NCBI GenBank assembly: GCA_963811365.1
Contig: CAWEQW010000004.1
Span: 90,335-154,334 of the forward strand
Direction: 5' to 3'
DNA length: 64,000 bases
Source of the DNA: CAWEQW01 sp963811365
GTDB taxonomy: Bacteria > Actinomycetota > Actinomycetes > Propionibacteriales > Nocardioidaceae
The translations under genes and the position numbers were made by a program. The notes under the pieces are model-generated. The model was not told the DNA's origin. It saw nothing but the letters and a program-made list of their open reading frames with translations, and did not search any database. Every line of letters starts with the position of its first letter. Position 1 is the stretch's first letter. Positions 1 to 7,997 of the stretch are shown piece by piece.

Positions 1-939
1 CTGGATCGCCGTGTAGGGGTCGTTGATGGCCGGAGACAACGCCTTGACTGCGATGTCGGCGAGCTGCCGTACGCCGAAGGCCACATCTTGTTCGGCGGTG
101 CGCTCGAAGCCCAAGCGGACCGCCACGGGCAGGGCCGCGCTGAACGACGCCTGGTCTGGTGAGCCGGCGTCCGGGGACGGCGGACACAGCCAGAGCAGTG
201 GTGCTCCTTCCACGACGTACTCGCCCACCATGGTGGACATCGTGGCCACCAGGTCCTGGGCCTCGGCCAGCGGTCGCAGCTGCTGCGGATGGATGGTCTG
301 GACCCAACCGGACCGGTACGCCGGCACCGCGATGGCCCAGGGGGGCCGCGAGGGCACCGGCTCGGCGGTCACTCCTTGCGAGGGCAGGTCGTGGTCGATC
401 ACCCGAAGCGTGCTGCGCTCAACGCTCCTCATGATCTCGTCGATCTGGATGGAGTGCGCCAGGTGGTGGACGAAGAACACCAGCATCAACAAGGTGACGA
501 ACAGCAGGGCGAGGGCGAAGCTGACCGCAAGCCGCGGGTAGTCCTCCACTCGATGTCCCGCCTGGACTCCTACCGTGAACAGCCCGGCCGTGCTGTAGGT
601 GAACGTGGCGACGAAGACGCTCAGCACTACCTGGTTGACCCGGTCCCGCAGGAAGTTGCGCAGTAGCCGCGGTGAGAACTGCGTCGAGGCCAGCTGCAGC
701 GTGACAACGGTCAGGCCCAGGACAAGCGCGATCACCGTTGCCAGGGTGCTCGAGATCGCGATGAGCAGCGTCCGCGCGTCATCCGGCGTTCCCTGGAAGA
801 CGAACCACCGGGTCGAGGAGACCTGGAGTTGGGAAAGCAGGTAACCGACGCCCAGCGCCAGCGCCACCGCGATCGTGGGCAGCACCCACAGCGCCCCCCT
901 CAGGTACTCCCACACCGCTTCGCGTCGCACCCAGATCAC
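1..939 (-). CDS. DUF2254 family membrane protein (C-terminus outside window)
   Basis: The reverse strand reads as one open frame from a GTG near 939 to the window edge. It begins with a short basic stretch and a hydrophobic segment (YLRGALWVLPTIAVAL), continues with three more membrane segments (TLATVIALVLGLTVVTLQLA, then FVATFTYSTAGLFTVGV, then a Leu/Val/Phe-rich one), and then a soluble part holding ALSPAINDPYTA, the hallmark motif of DUF2254. Family members are inner-membrane proteins of unknown function of roughly 400-450 residues, so about 100 or more residues are missing beyond base 1. The start is uncertain: TTG and GTG codons also lie in frame 24-45 nt upstream. No operon partner is visible. 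Confidence 0.8.
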   Translation of the reverse strand, partial: MIWVRREAVWEYLRGALWVLPTIAVALALGVGYLLSQLQVSSTRWFVFQGTPDDARTLLIAISSTLATVIALVLGLTVVTLQLASTQFSPRLLRNFLRDRVNQVVLSVFVATFTYSTAGLFTVGVQAGHRVEDYPRLAVSFALALLFVTLLMLVFFVHHLAHSIQIDEIMRSVERSTLRVIDHDLPSQGVTAEPVPSRPPWAIAVPAYRSGWVQTIHPQQLRPLAEAQDLVATMSTMVGEYVVEGAPLLWLCPPSPDAGSPDQASFSAALPVAVRLGFERTAEQDVAFGVRQLADIAVKALSPAINDPYTAIQ

Positions 940-1275
940 AGTGGCCGTGCCGGCGCGCCCGGTCAACGCCCGGGCGACGGCCACACGCCCCCGGCTCGCC
1001 GGGCACCCGTGCTGCTGAGCCGACGCCTCTCGACGACCGCGCTTCGAGGCGGGAGGTCCCGGATCGCTGATGTCCGGCACCTGCGCCCGGAGTCATTCCG
1101 CGTGCATGCAGCGGGTGGGACGGACGAATGCGGCTCGCAGTGCCACTGCGACCGCGTCCAGCGGCGTGGCAGGAAACGGGCCCGCCATGACTGCAGATCG
1201 GTATGTCCCGGGCGCCGGGTTGCTGGATCTCGGCCGCCCGTCCGCAGTCGGGACGGGTGGCGATCTCTTTCGTCC
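940..1275. other. Intergenic, nothing recognised
   Basis: Gap between two minus-strand genes. No convincing open frame with actinobacterial codon bias, no RNA gene and no strong inverted repeat was seen. Confidence 0.4.
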
Positions 1276-1983
1276 TCAGCGCTCTGCGATGCCCCAGGCA
1301 GCGGTGTTGACCGGCCAGAACATCGAGTGCCGAAACTTGCGCCGTTCGAGTCGGAGTTGGCTGAACCCGGCGTCCTGCAGGCATGCGGGGATGTCCCGGT
1401 GAGGGTCGCAGCCGTCGAAGACCCAACCCCAGGGACGGCTAACGGCGCGTTGTACGAGGGCGCGGGGCCTGTTTCGGGGGGCGGCGATGTGCTCGACGAA
1501 CCGGAATCGTCCGCCGGGTTTCAGGACGCGTCGGACTTCGCCAAGTGCCCGGACGGGGTCGGCCACCGTGCAGAGCACGAGGGAGGAGATCACGTCATCG
1601 ACGCAGGCGTCGGGCAGCGGAATCGACTCGGCGCTCGTGGGGAGGATGGTGGCGTCGACGTCGGCCTGGGCACAGTGGCGACGCAGCTGGTCATGCATTG
1701 CTCGACTGGGCTCCAGGGCGTACAGGCGCGTTCTGGGTGCCAGGTAGCCCAGGTTCGCACCGGTACCGCTGCCGATCTCGAGGACCGTTCCGGTGCCGAG
1801 CCCGGCGAAGGCGGCAGCCTTGTGGTGCCGGGCGATGTGGTTGCCGTACCCGGCGAAGGCAGTGAAGAACCAGGCGTTGAATCGCCCGATCGCGCCGTGG
1901 TCGAACGCGAGGTCTTCCCGGTCGGGCCCGGTGTCGGTTGATTCGTCGATGTCCGGTGCGGTGTCTCGATGCTCGATCTTCAT
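1276..1983 (-). CDS. Class I SAM-dependent methyltransferase
   Basis: A 235-residue methyltransferase of the ubiE/Methyltransf_11 type. Motif I is VLEIGSGTGANLGYLAP, the acidic residue after strand 2 is in LYALEPSRAMHD, and the motif IV/post-motif region reads SSLVLCTVADPVRALGEVRRVLKPGGRFRFVEH, typical of small-molecule methyltransferases with unknown acceptor. The ATG at 1983 is preceded by GAAGGAGA, a good ribosome binding site. The frame is open upstream into a decayed enoyl-CoA hydratase, so a longer start is formally possible, but family length and the Shine-Dalgarno site favour 1983. The C-terminus (RKFRHSMFWPVNTAAWGIAER) resembles actinobacterial homologues. Substrate cannot be inferred. 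Confidence 0.85.
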   Translation of the reverse strand: MKIEHRDTAPDIDESTDTGPDREDLAFDHGAIGRFNAWFFTAFAGYGNHIARHHKAAAFAGLGTGTVLEIGSGTGANLGYLAPRTRLYALEPSRAMHDQLRRHCAQADVDATILPTSAESIPLPDACVDDVISSLVLCTVADPVRALGEVRRVLKPGGRFRFVEHIAAPRNRPRALVQRAVSRPWGWVFDGCDPHRDIPACLQDAGFSQLRLERRKFRHSMFWPVNTAAWGIAER

Positions 1984-2615
1984 GGTGTCTCCTTCGTTGA
2001 CGGCTGTTTGCCCGACCGCGACGTCATCCGCCTCGGGTCGAGTCCGGGTACCGAGGCGCTGGGCTTCGGTGCCCTCGGCAATGGCTCGACGGACGAGTTC
2101 CAGGGTCCGTCCAAGTCCGATGGTTCCCGCCAGTCGGTCGGTGTCTCGTTCCGGGACAGAGCCCCACTGGCGGTCGGGAAGCCCGAAGTGCGCCGGGTCC
2201 GTCGCCACGCGCAGATCGCACAGGTAGCCAGGGTGAGGCCCCGCGAAGGGACCACCCAGGGATGGCCGCAATGGCTGGCTTCGCCGGGAACCCTCGCGCA
2301 CCGAAGATCCACTCGGATCTGCCGACCCGCGGCTCGGGGCTCCCGACGACTTCAGGTCCGCACCCGCGCGGAAGGCCACCGCGTCGCCGGTCACCACAGC
2401 ACCCGCACCTCGCGGTCCCCTTCGAACGCGCACATCTCCCGGGCCAGCGCCTCCGCCGTCGGGCGGTCGATCGCGTTGCGTTGCTCTGGACGTCGAAGGG
2501 TCAGCACCGTGACCGCGCCGACATGCTCGCACCCGTTCGTGCCGCGTGCCCATGCGGTAGAGGTCGACGCATCCGGATCGGTGCCTGCGATCTCGTGTGG
2601 ACCGTTGACACTCAC
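1984..2615 (-). pseudogene. Enoyl-CoA hydratase/isomerase remnant, frameshifted and truncated
   Basis: The 5' part (GTG at 2615 behind GAGGAGCC) encodes VGAVTVLTLRRPEQRNAID, the crotonase N-terminal pattern, then reaches VRVLW; the continuation VVTGDAVAFRAGADLKS, containing the crotonase oxyanion-hole region, is in another frame. A later stretch CDLRVATDPAHFGLPDRQWG plus LAGTIGLGRTLELV matches the crotonase middle, but the segment between is garbled. The frame has no stop of its own and runs into the methyltransferase. Crotonases are about 250-270 residues with a C-terminal helix that is absent here. I infer a dead gene with at least two indels. Confidence 0.75.
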
Positions 2616-2759
2616 AGTGGCTCCTCTCGAGCCCATCTCGGGGCCCTCCGCGTCCTCAAGATCGTCGCGCCGCCACCTGTGGTTGTCAGGCGTGGAAATA
2701 CCTCAATCTGGCGGCCGGGCGCGAGTGCGAGATGCTGGGAGAGGAAGGCAGGTAGCCCC

Positions 2760-3779
2760 ATGGAGCAGATGACCGCATCGACGCGGCTGTCCGACGGGAG
2801 GCCGATCGCGTACGCCGTCGCCGGCGCCGGGCCGCCGCTGCTGTTCATCGACGGCTGGCTCAGCCACCTGGAACTCAGCTGGGCCCTGCCGGCCGAGCGG
2901 TACCTGTTCGAAGGCCTGGCAACGGGACGCACGCTCGTGCGCTACGACAGGGCGGGTTGTGGCCTCTCCGACCGGTCCTCCCCGGCAAACCCGTCCGTGA
3001 AGGCGGAACTGGACGCCCTGGCGTGCGTCGCCGCCGCGACCGGCATGGCGCGATTCGACCTCCTCGGCAGTTCGCTGGGCGCCCCGGTCGCGCTGGCCTG
3101 GACCGCTCGACATCCCGAGACAGTGGGCAGACTCGTTCTGTACGGCGGCTGGGCACGCGGCGCTGACCTTGCCCCCGGATCAGTGCGGGAGCACGTCATC
3201 GGCCTGGTGGCCAGTCACTGGGGACTGGGCGCCGACGTACTCACCGACATCTTCGCTCCCGACGCGACAGGCGGAACGCGGGCCGCCCTTGCCAACTACC
3301 AACAGAAGGCATCCTCGGCCGAGATCGCCGCCGAGCTGCTGGAGTTCTGCTACCGCATCGACGTCGCCGCGGACCTCGATCAGGTGCACACGCCCACGCT
3401 CGTCGTCCACCGCCAACAAGACCGCGCCGCACCAGTGGAACAGGCTCGCTATCTCGCCGACCACATCCCCCAGGCGCGCCTGCAGCTCCTGCCCGGCCGC
3501 TCGCACATGCCCTACGTCGGAGATGTCGACGCACTGCTAGCGATCATCCGGCACTACCTCGGCCTGCCCGAGCTGCGGCGCCCTCGGCCGCTCCGCCTCA
3601 CCCCTCGACAGCGCGAGGTCGCAGCCCTGGTTACCGAAGGGCTGACCAACCGTGCGATCGGCGAGCGCCTCGGTATCGAAGAGCGTTCGGCGGAAGGACA
3701 CGTCGAACGCATCCGCACCCGGCTGGGCGTCCGTTCCCGGGCCCAGATCGCTGCCTGGTGGGTAGCCAGCAACAGCTGA
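2760..3779 (+). CDS. Alpha/beta hydrolase fused to LuxR-type DNA-binding domain
   Basis: A 339-residue two-domain protein. Residues about 1-265 form an alpha/beta hydrolase: oxyanion region PPLLFIDGW, catalytic nucleophile elbow GSSLG (Ser about 105), acid in the LVVHRQQDRAAP region, His in GRSHMPYVGD. Residues about 275-339 are a LuxR/FixJ helix-turn-helix (LTPRQREVAALVTEGLTNRAIG then HVERIRTRLGVRSRAQ). Related fusions are known in actinobacteria and are thought to be transcriptional regulators whose hydrolase-like domain senses a ligand. ATG 2760 has AGGAAGG about 14 nt upstream; the open frame extends further upstream but lacks coding character. Stands alone between a pseudogene and rhodanese. 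Confidence 0.85.
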   Translation: MEQMTASTRLSDGRPIAYAVAGAGPPLLFIDGWLSHLELSWALPAERYLFEGLATGRTLVRYDRAGCGLSDRSSPANPSVKAELDALACVAAATGMARFDLLGSSLGAPVALAWTARHPETVGRLVLYGGWARGADLAPGSVREHVIGLVASHWGLGADVLTDIFAPDATGGTRAALANYQQKASSAEIAAELLEFCYRIDVAADLDQVHTPTLVVHRQQDRAAPVEQARYLADHIPQARLQLLPGRSHMPYVGDVDALLAIIRHYLGLPELRRPRPLRLTPRQREVAALVTEGLTNRAIGERLGIEERSAEGHVERIRTRLGVRSRAQIAAWWVASNS

Positions 3780-3835
3780 TCCCTCGACCGGCCTGGGGCG
3801 GCAGGTCCAGGCGGGGTCACTGACGCGCTCGCGGA

Positions 3836-4000
3836 TCAGGTCTTCCTCGTGACCGGCGGGACCTGTGCCGGGAGGCTCCCCGTTTCGAAGACGGCTGTCC
3901 GATCAGGGCTGTCGGGCATGCCGTGCCACCAACGGGTGTCCATGTGCACTTCCACGCCCGAGGCGTACCGAGTATGAGTCGCCCACAGGATGCTCGGAAG
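3836..4000 (-). CDS. Possible small reading frame or gene remnant
   Basis: Just downstream of the rhodanese gene a minus-strand frame reads RLPSILWATHTRYASGVEVH and HMDTRWWHGMPDSPDRTAVF before a TGA. Third positions are mostly G or C, as in real genes here, but no start codon with a ribosome binding site was found and I recognise no family. It could be a translationally coupled small gene, a 3' remnant, or chance. Confidence 0.2.
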   Translation of the reverse strand, partial: LPSILWATHTRYASGVEVHMDTRWWHGMPDSPDRTAVFETGSLPAQVPPVTRKT

Positions 4001-4010
4001 GCGCCCCAGC

Positions 4011-4481
4011 TCATCCTTGGCCGTACGTCACCTCGGGTATTGGCACAATCGCCTGGCGCGGCGCGGAGGCCCGAGGCGCCAGCAAGGCTTGGTAGCCGCC
4101 GACCAGGTCGGTGGCCCGTCGAAGGCCGAGCTCGCGCAGCGTCGCGGCGGCCAAGCTGGAACTGTAGCCCTCGTTGCACACCACGATGACGCGCGTGTCG
4201 GGCTCCACCTCAAGGGACTCGAGTCGGTGCGGCGAGGTCGGGTCAAGGCGCCACTCGAGCACGTTGCGGTCGATCACCACGGCGCCTCGCAGATCGCCGT
4301 CACGTCTCCGCTGCTCAACGGGTCGGGTGTCGATGACCACCGCCCCGGTGGCGACCTCCTCCGCGAGCTGCTCAGGGAGCACCCGGTCAAGGCTGCTTCG
4401 GGCCCGCTGTAGCAGGTCGCTGACCCTCGAGCAGAGCGTCTCGCTGTCCGTCTTGGGCCCGACCGGTTCTTCTGGCTGCAT
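4011..4481 (-). CDS. Rhodanese-like domain protein
   Basis: 156 residues with a single rhodanese domain: entry motif GAVVIDTRPVEQRRRDGDL, a second strand RGAVVIDRNVLEWRLDP, the active-site loop VVCNEGYSSSLAA with the catalytic Cys in CNEGYSSS, and the C-terminal RATDLVGGYQALL. Single-domain rhodaneses transfer sulfane sulfur from thiosulfate or persulfide carriers to thiol acceptors in the cytoplasm. In many actinobacteria this subtype sits beside cysteine dioxygenase; no such gene is visible here. The start ATG at 4481 lies 6 nt after a TAGGTT -10 box, suggesting a leaderless mRNA. Confidence 0.85.
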   Translation of the reverse strand: MQPEEPVGPKTDSETLCSRVSDLLQRARSSLDRVLPEQLAEEVATGAVVIDTRPVEQRRRDGDLRGAVVIDRNVLEWRLDPTSPHRLESLEVEPDTRVIVVCNEGYSSSLAAATLRELGLRRATDLVGGYQALLAPRASAPRQAIVPIPEVTYGQG

Positions 4482-4487
4482 GCCCAG

Positions 4488-4493
4488 AACCTA
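4488..4493 (-). promoter_or_regulatory. -10 box for leaderless rhodanese transcript
   Basis: TAGGTT on the minus strand, 6 nt before the ATG at 4481; matches the actinobacterial TANNNT pattern with transcription starting at the start codon. Confidence 0.45.
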
Positions 4494-4909
4494 CTCAGGT
4501 CACCATGGGGGTCCCGCCGAACCAACGTGGCGTCGTTGAGGACGCCCGCACCGTGGAGATCGTGCATGTAGACCGACGCAGCGACGTCTACAGGCGATCG
4601 AGGGGCCTTCGCCGTCCCACTCACCGATCCCTCTGCGCGCCTCCCGCGCGACGATGACCGTTCGGAGATGGCGTGTCCGGCCCATGACCAGCGAGCAGCC
4701 CCGAATCAGGGTTCGGCCGGCTCGATGACGCCGCCGAGGGAGCACGAGCGGTCCGGCGCCACGCTGGACGGTGCCGCGGTGCGCGGCGAACCGTCGCCCG
4801 CACCGGCTCGTCCGGCCGAGGGCACCCGGTCGGGGAGGACCACCCGCACGAGGCGGGACAGTGCGTTACGACGATGGCGAGCGGCCGCGCACCCGGTCGC
4901 CAGAGGAGG
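4494..4909. other. Intergenic, nothing recognised
   Basis: About 420 bp between the rhodanese and a pair of membrane-protein genes. Frames here lack sustained G/C third-position bias or family motifs. No RNA gene was seen. Confidence 0.35.
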
Positions 4910-5311
4910 TCAGGAGCGGCGGCCGACGCGCCACAGCCACCACAGCCCGAAGAAGGGCAGCACGAGCGGCACGTAGCCGTAGCCGCTGCCATAGCCCGAC
5001 CACACGCTCGCCTTGTCGAGATCGCTGGGATGGCTCAGCGTGCCGATGACCAGGACGCCGGTGAGCTCGGTCAGCACGGTCGCGATCGCGATGCGGCGGT
5101 GGTCGGTCGCGAGCGCCCATGTGGCGACGATGTAGATGACGCCGGAGACGAGCGACAGCGAGTATGCGACCGGAGCCTTCGACGCCTGCGTCGCGAGCTG
5201 CACCAGGGCGCGGGCGGTGGCGGCGAGCGCGAAGATGCCGTAGACGAAGACCAGGATCCGCCCGACGCCGGTGCGCGTCGAGAGCGGCTGCGGGCTCACC
5301 GGAGGATCCAC
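4910..5311 (-). CDS. Small membrane protein of unknown function
   Basis: 133 residues with four hydrophobic segments (VGRILVFVYGIFALAATARA; APVAYSLSLVSGVIYIVATW; RIAIATVLTELTGVLVIGTL; YVPLVLPFFGLWWLW) and a Gly/Tyr-rich loop SGYGSGYGY before the last one. I do not recognise the family; similar four-helix proteins are common in Nocardioidaceae-type genomes next to another small membrane protein. Its start overlaps the 3' end of the upstream gene by 16 nt, so the two are almost certainly co-transcribed. Confidence 0.7.
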   Translation of the reverse strand: MDPPVSPQPLSTRTGVGRILVFVYGIFALAATARALVQLATQASKAPVAYSLSLVSGVIYIVATWALATDHRRIAIATVLTELTGVLVIGTLSHPSDLDKASVWSGYGSGYGYVPLVLPFFGLWWLWRVGRRS

Positions 5312-5715
5312 AGGTCGTGCAGGCGCAGGCAGAGCGCCGGGATCACGAGGACGCCGACGAGGAGTACGCCGGTCCCGGCGCGGGTCCGCTCGCCCAGCGA
5401 CCAGAGCACCGCGACCGGCAGAATGAACAGCGCGCCGAGCAGATAGCCGACGTAGGCCGCGACGTTCACGCCGTCGTGGTCACCGAACACCATCACCAGC
5501 CCGAGCACCAGCTGCACCACGATGCCGACCTCGATCAGGCCCAGCGCGGCGTACACCGGGTCGTTCGGCGGCCGGTCGACAGCGATCAGCACGAGCAACC
5601 AGAGCGCTGCCACTCCCGACGCTGCGCTCAGCACGACCTGCAGGGTGGTCACCCGGCTGAGCCTAGAGCCCGGCCGGCGCTGTTCGTCCACCGGCATCGT
5701 CGCCGTGGTCGGCAT
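5296..5715 (-). CDS. Small membrane protein of unknown function
   Basis: 139 residues: a basic cytoplasmic N-terminus and four hydrophobic segments (TTLQVVLSAASGVAALWLLV; AALGLIEVGIVVQLVLGLVM; NVAAYVGYLLGALFILPVAV; GTGVLLVGVLVIPALCLRLH). First gene of a two-gene overlapping unit with the 133-residue membrane protein. ATG at 5715 is used; a shorter start within the basic segment is possible. Function unknown. Confidence 0.7.
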   Translation of the reverse strand: MPTTATMPVDEQRRPGSRLSRVTTLQVVLSAASGVAALWLLVLIAVDRPPNDPVYAALGLIEVGIVVQLVLGLVMVFGDHDGVNVAAYVGYLLGALFILPVAVLWSLGERTRAGTGVLLVGVLVIPALCLRLHDLWILR

Positions 5716-6063
5716 GCGACGCCATCGACACAGGGGTCGGGTGGACCACCCATGAGTACACCCGCGGGGTGTGCCGATGGCGGATCGGTTCCAGGCACGC
5801 CCCGCGTGCCCATCGGCTTTCGGTCATCTCCCGCGCCATCGTCGGCCGTGGCCCAGGCAGGCCGCGATCGGCCGGGCGCCGGCGGCCTGGCTCATGTTCG
5901 TCCTCTGGTGATCGTGGTGCGCGACAGCCACATGCTCGTCTACGCCCCGCTGCGGGTCCTGATGCCGTCGTAGGTCGCGTTCGCAGTCGCCGAGCAGCCT
6001 CGGACCTCTGCTGCAGCAGTCCCAGCGACCTGCGGGTCGGGGACTCAGAGCCACGCACACCCG
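5716..6063. other. Divergent intergenic region
   Basis: About 350 bp between a minus-strand membrane-protein operon and the plus-strand NYN gene, so it should hold promoters in both directions. Only the NYN -10 box (TAGTCT) is clear. Confidence 0.4.
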
Positions 6064-6069
6064 TAGTCT
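6064..6069 (+). promoter_or_regulatory. -10 box for leaderless NYN gene transcript
   Basis: TAGTCT, 6 nt before ATG 6076; no ribosome binding site is present, consistent with leaderless translation. Confidence 0.45.
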
Positions 6070-6075
6070 CATCCC

Positions 6076-6636
6076 ATGGACGAGGCACTGGGCACCACGT
6101 ACGTCCTCGTCGACGGTGAGAACATCGACGCCACTCTCGGCGCCTCGATCCTCGGACGCCGCCCGCGCCCCGGAGAGCGGCCCCGGTGGGAGCGGGTCCT
6201 GCAGTTCTCGGAGGAGCGCTGGGGACAGCCTGCGAAGGGTCTGTTCTTCCTCGCAGCCAACAACGAGCTTCCGATGGCGTTCGTCCAGGCTCTGCTGGCG
6301 ATCGGCTACCGACCGGTTGCCCTCTCCGGCGGTGCCGGAGAGAAGGTCGTCGACATCGCGATCCAGCGAACGCTCAGCGAGCTGCGGCACCGCGACGCCG
6401 ACGTGATCCTGGTCAGCAACGACGGGGACTTCGTCTCCGACGTGGACGCCCTGTTGGACGGACGGAAGGTCGGTGTCGTCGGCTTCGTCGAGTTCCGCAA
6501 CCACGGTTTCGTGAACCTGGTCGACAAGGGTCTCGAGTGCATCGACCTCGAGTACGACGTAGAGGCGTTCAACGATCCGCTGCCACGCGTCCGCATCATC
6601 CCCATCGACGAGTTCGACCCCACCCAGTTCCTGTAG
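6076..6636 (+). CDS. NYN domain (PIN-like nuclease fold) protein
   Basis: 186 residues. The NYN/PIN-like acidic residues are visible: YVLVDGEN (Asp13, Asn16), VVDIAIQRTL (Asp93), and VILVSNDGDFVSDVDAL (Asp116, Asp118), followed by VGVVGF and a short tail. Members of the family are cytoplasmic and predicted to be metal-dependent ribonucleases acting on tRNA or other RNAs; the full acidic set implies an active enzyme. The tail after residue 160 (PLPRVRIIPIDEFDPTQF) is typical of the actinobacterial subgroup. No partner gene. Confidence 0.85.
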   Translation: MDEALGTTYVLVDGENIDATLGASILGRRPRPGERPRWERVLQFSEERWGQPAKGLFFLAANNELPMAFVQALLAIGYRPVALSGGAGEKVVDIAIQRTLSELRHRDADVILVSNDGDFVSDVDALLDGRKVGVVGFVEFRNHGFVNLVDKGLECIDLEYDVEAFNDPLPRVRIIPIDEFDPTQFL

Positions 6637-7121
6637 CCCGCCGGGCGACCTGCCCGACGTGTCAGGGGTGGACTCGGCCGGCTCAGCGAGAAGAACCAGC
6701 CGAGCAGCAGGAACCACAGCCCCCCGTGGCGGCGCTGACCGGGCTGGCCCGGACGCGGGGTGCTCGTCGAGGTTGCCGCCTCGTTGGAGCACCAGTACCA
6801 GCCCTGGAAGCCGATGGTGAGACCACCACCAGGATGCACGCGCCGGCGCTGCGCACCTCGCCGAATCGGATCGTCGGCCACTGGCGGCGGGTTGGCCACC
6901 GGCGCGCAGCCTTCGGGCGCCTCGGTCAGGTCGGCCTGGGCGGCGGGGGCAGCCGGCGGGTCGAGAGGCAGGTTGACCAAGGTATGTAGGCGAACCTGCA
7001 CTTCCCACGACGCACAGCTCGTGGGAAGCGCGGGTCCGTCTGCATACCATGGGGAAACTGCAGCAGGTGGCGAACACCCCCGCATGGCCACGGGCGCTCG
7101 GAGGACGGTTGGCGCTCGCTC
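6637..7121. other. Non-coding or degenerate stretch
   Basis: Almost 490 bp with no confident gene. A minus-strand frame contains GGLWFLLLGWFFSLS, reminiscent of a small membrane segment, and a Pro/Ala-rich stretch, but no credible start-to-stop gene; it may be a decayed reading frame. Confidence 0.3.
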
Positions 7122-7127
7122 TATGCT
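7122..7127 (+). promoter_or_regulatory. -10 box for leaderless 98-residue gene
   Basis: TATGCT, 7 nt before the GTG at 7135. Confidence 0.4.
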
Positions 7128-7134
7128 GACCCCC

Positions 7135-7431
7135 GTGATCTTCAAGCGTGTGGGAGCCGACCGCCCCTACCCCGACCATGGCCTCGGCCAGCGGGGGTGG
7201 GCGGAGCTGCCGCCGCGCCAGGTCCGTCTGGACCAGCTGGTCACCACAAAAGACACTCTGCAGCTCGCGGCCCTTCTCGATGAGGACTCCACCTTCTTCG
7301 GCGACCTGTTCGCGCACGTCGTGGAGTGGCACGGCGAGCTGTACCTCGAGGACGGGCTGCACCGCGCTCTGCGGGCCGCGCTGCAGCAGAGGCTGGTGCT
7401 CCACGCGCGCGTGCACACCGTGCGGGGCTGA
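7135..7431 (+). CDS. Conserved actinobacterial protein of unknown function
   Basis: 98 residues beginning VIFKRVGADRPYPDHG and containing PPRQVRLDQLVTTKDTLQLA, ALLDEDSTFFGDLFAHVVEW and LYLEDGLHRALRAALQQR. I recognise this as a highly conserved short protein found beside a LytR C-terminal-domain gene in many actinobacteria, but its role is unknown to me; the pattern resembles ParB/Srx-like short domains in having a directed DGLHR motif, which is speculation. GTG 7135 is preferred because it follows a TATGCT -10 box by 7 nt; ATG 7123 is in frame but overlaps that box. Confidence 0.75.
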   Translation: MIFKRVGADRPYPDHGLGQRGWAELPPRQVRLDQLVTTKDTLQLAALLDEDSTFFGDLFAHVVEWHGELYLEDGLHRALRAALQQRLVLHARVHTVRG

Positions 7432-7436
7432 CCGGG

Positions 7437-7979
7437 ATGGGACGACGGGAGGCGACCACCGCGGTCACGATGCTGCTGCTCGTCGGCATCCTCGTGCTCG
7501 GGATGGTGGTGGGCTACAAGTCGCTGTTCCGGCCGCTGCCCGGATCGGGCGGCACGCCGGCGGCCTCTCCCTCTCCGTCATGCGTCCCGCAGAAGCTCCG
7601 CAAGGTCACCACGGCGGACGTCCAGGTCAGCGTGTTCAACGCGGGGGACCGGGCCGGCCTGGCGGGGGCCACCGAGGACCAGCTCGCCGGTCGCGGCTTC
7701 AAGCGCGGCGACATCGGCAACGCGCCGTCGGGCACTCAGGTCCGGTTCGTCCAGGTCTGGACGACGACGAAGGGCGATCCCGCCGCGACGCTGGTGGCCC
7801 GCCAGTTCGGTCCGCACACCGTGGTGCGGACGGTGAAGAAGCCGCTGGGCCCGGGGGTCGTGGTCGTGGTCGGTTCCGACTACCGCGGCATGCAGAAGCA
7901 CGCGTCCCGATCCCTGGTGGTACGCCGGGACACGACGGTGTGCGTGCCGACGGCCGGCACGCCGAGCGCCGCGAGCTGA
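7437..7979 (+). CDS. LytR C-terminal domain protein, membrane-anchored
   Basis: 180 residues: N-terminal transmembrane anchor (TAVTMLLLVGILVLGMVVGY), a Pro/Ser linker, then a LytR_C domain (VQVSVFNAGDRAGLAG; LAGRGFKRGDIGNAP; VRFVQVW; VVVVVGSDYRGM). Such proteins lack the catalytic LCP domain and are anchored outside the cell membrane, probably in cell-wall polymer attachment or cell-surface assembly. It starts 5 nt after the stop of the 98-residue conserved gene, a pairing conserved in actinobacteria, so both are likely one transcript. Confidence 0.85.
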   Translation: MGRREATTAVTMLLLVGILVLGMVVGYKSLFRPLPGSGGTPAASPSPSCVPQKLRKVTTADVQVSVFNAGDRAGLAGATEDQLAGRGFKRGDIGNAPSGTQVRFVQVWTTTKGDPAATLVARQFGPHTVVRTVKKPLGPGVVVVVGSDYRGMQKHASRSLVVRRDTTVCVPTAGTPSAAS

Positions 7980-7997
7980 CCCGGCGACGTTCAGGGC

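Noticed and set aside
5824..7416. 530-codon minus-strand frame over the NYN gene and its downstream gap
   Set aside because: Overlaps the convincing NYN gene and shows no family motif; the gap part also has no gene signal.
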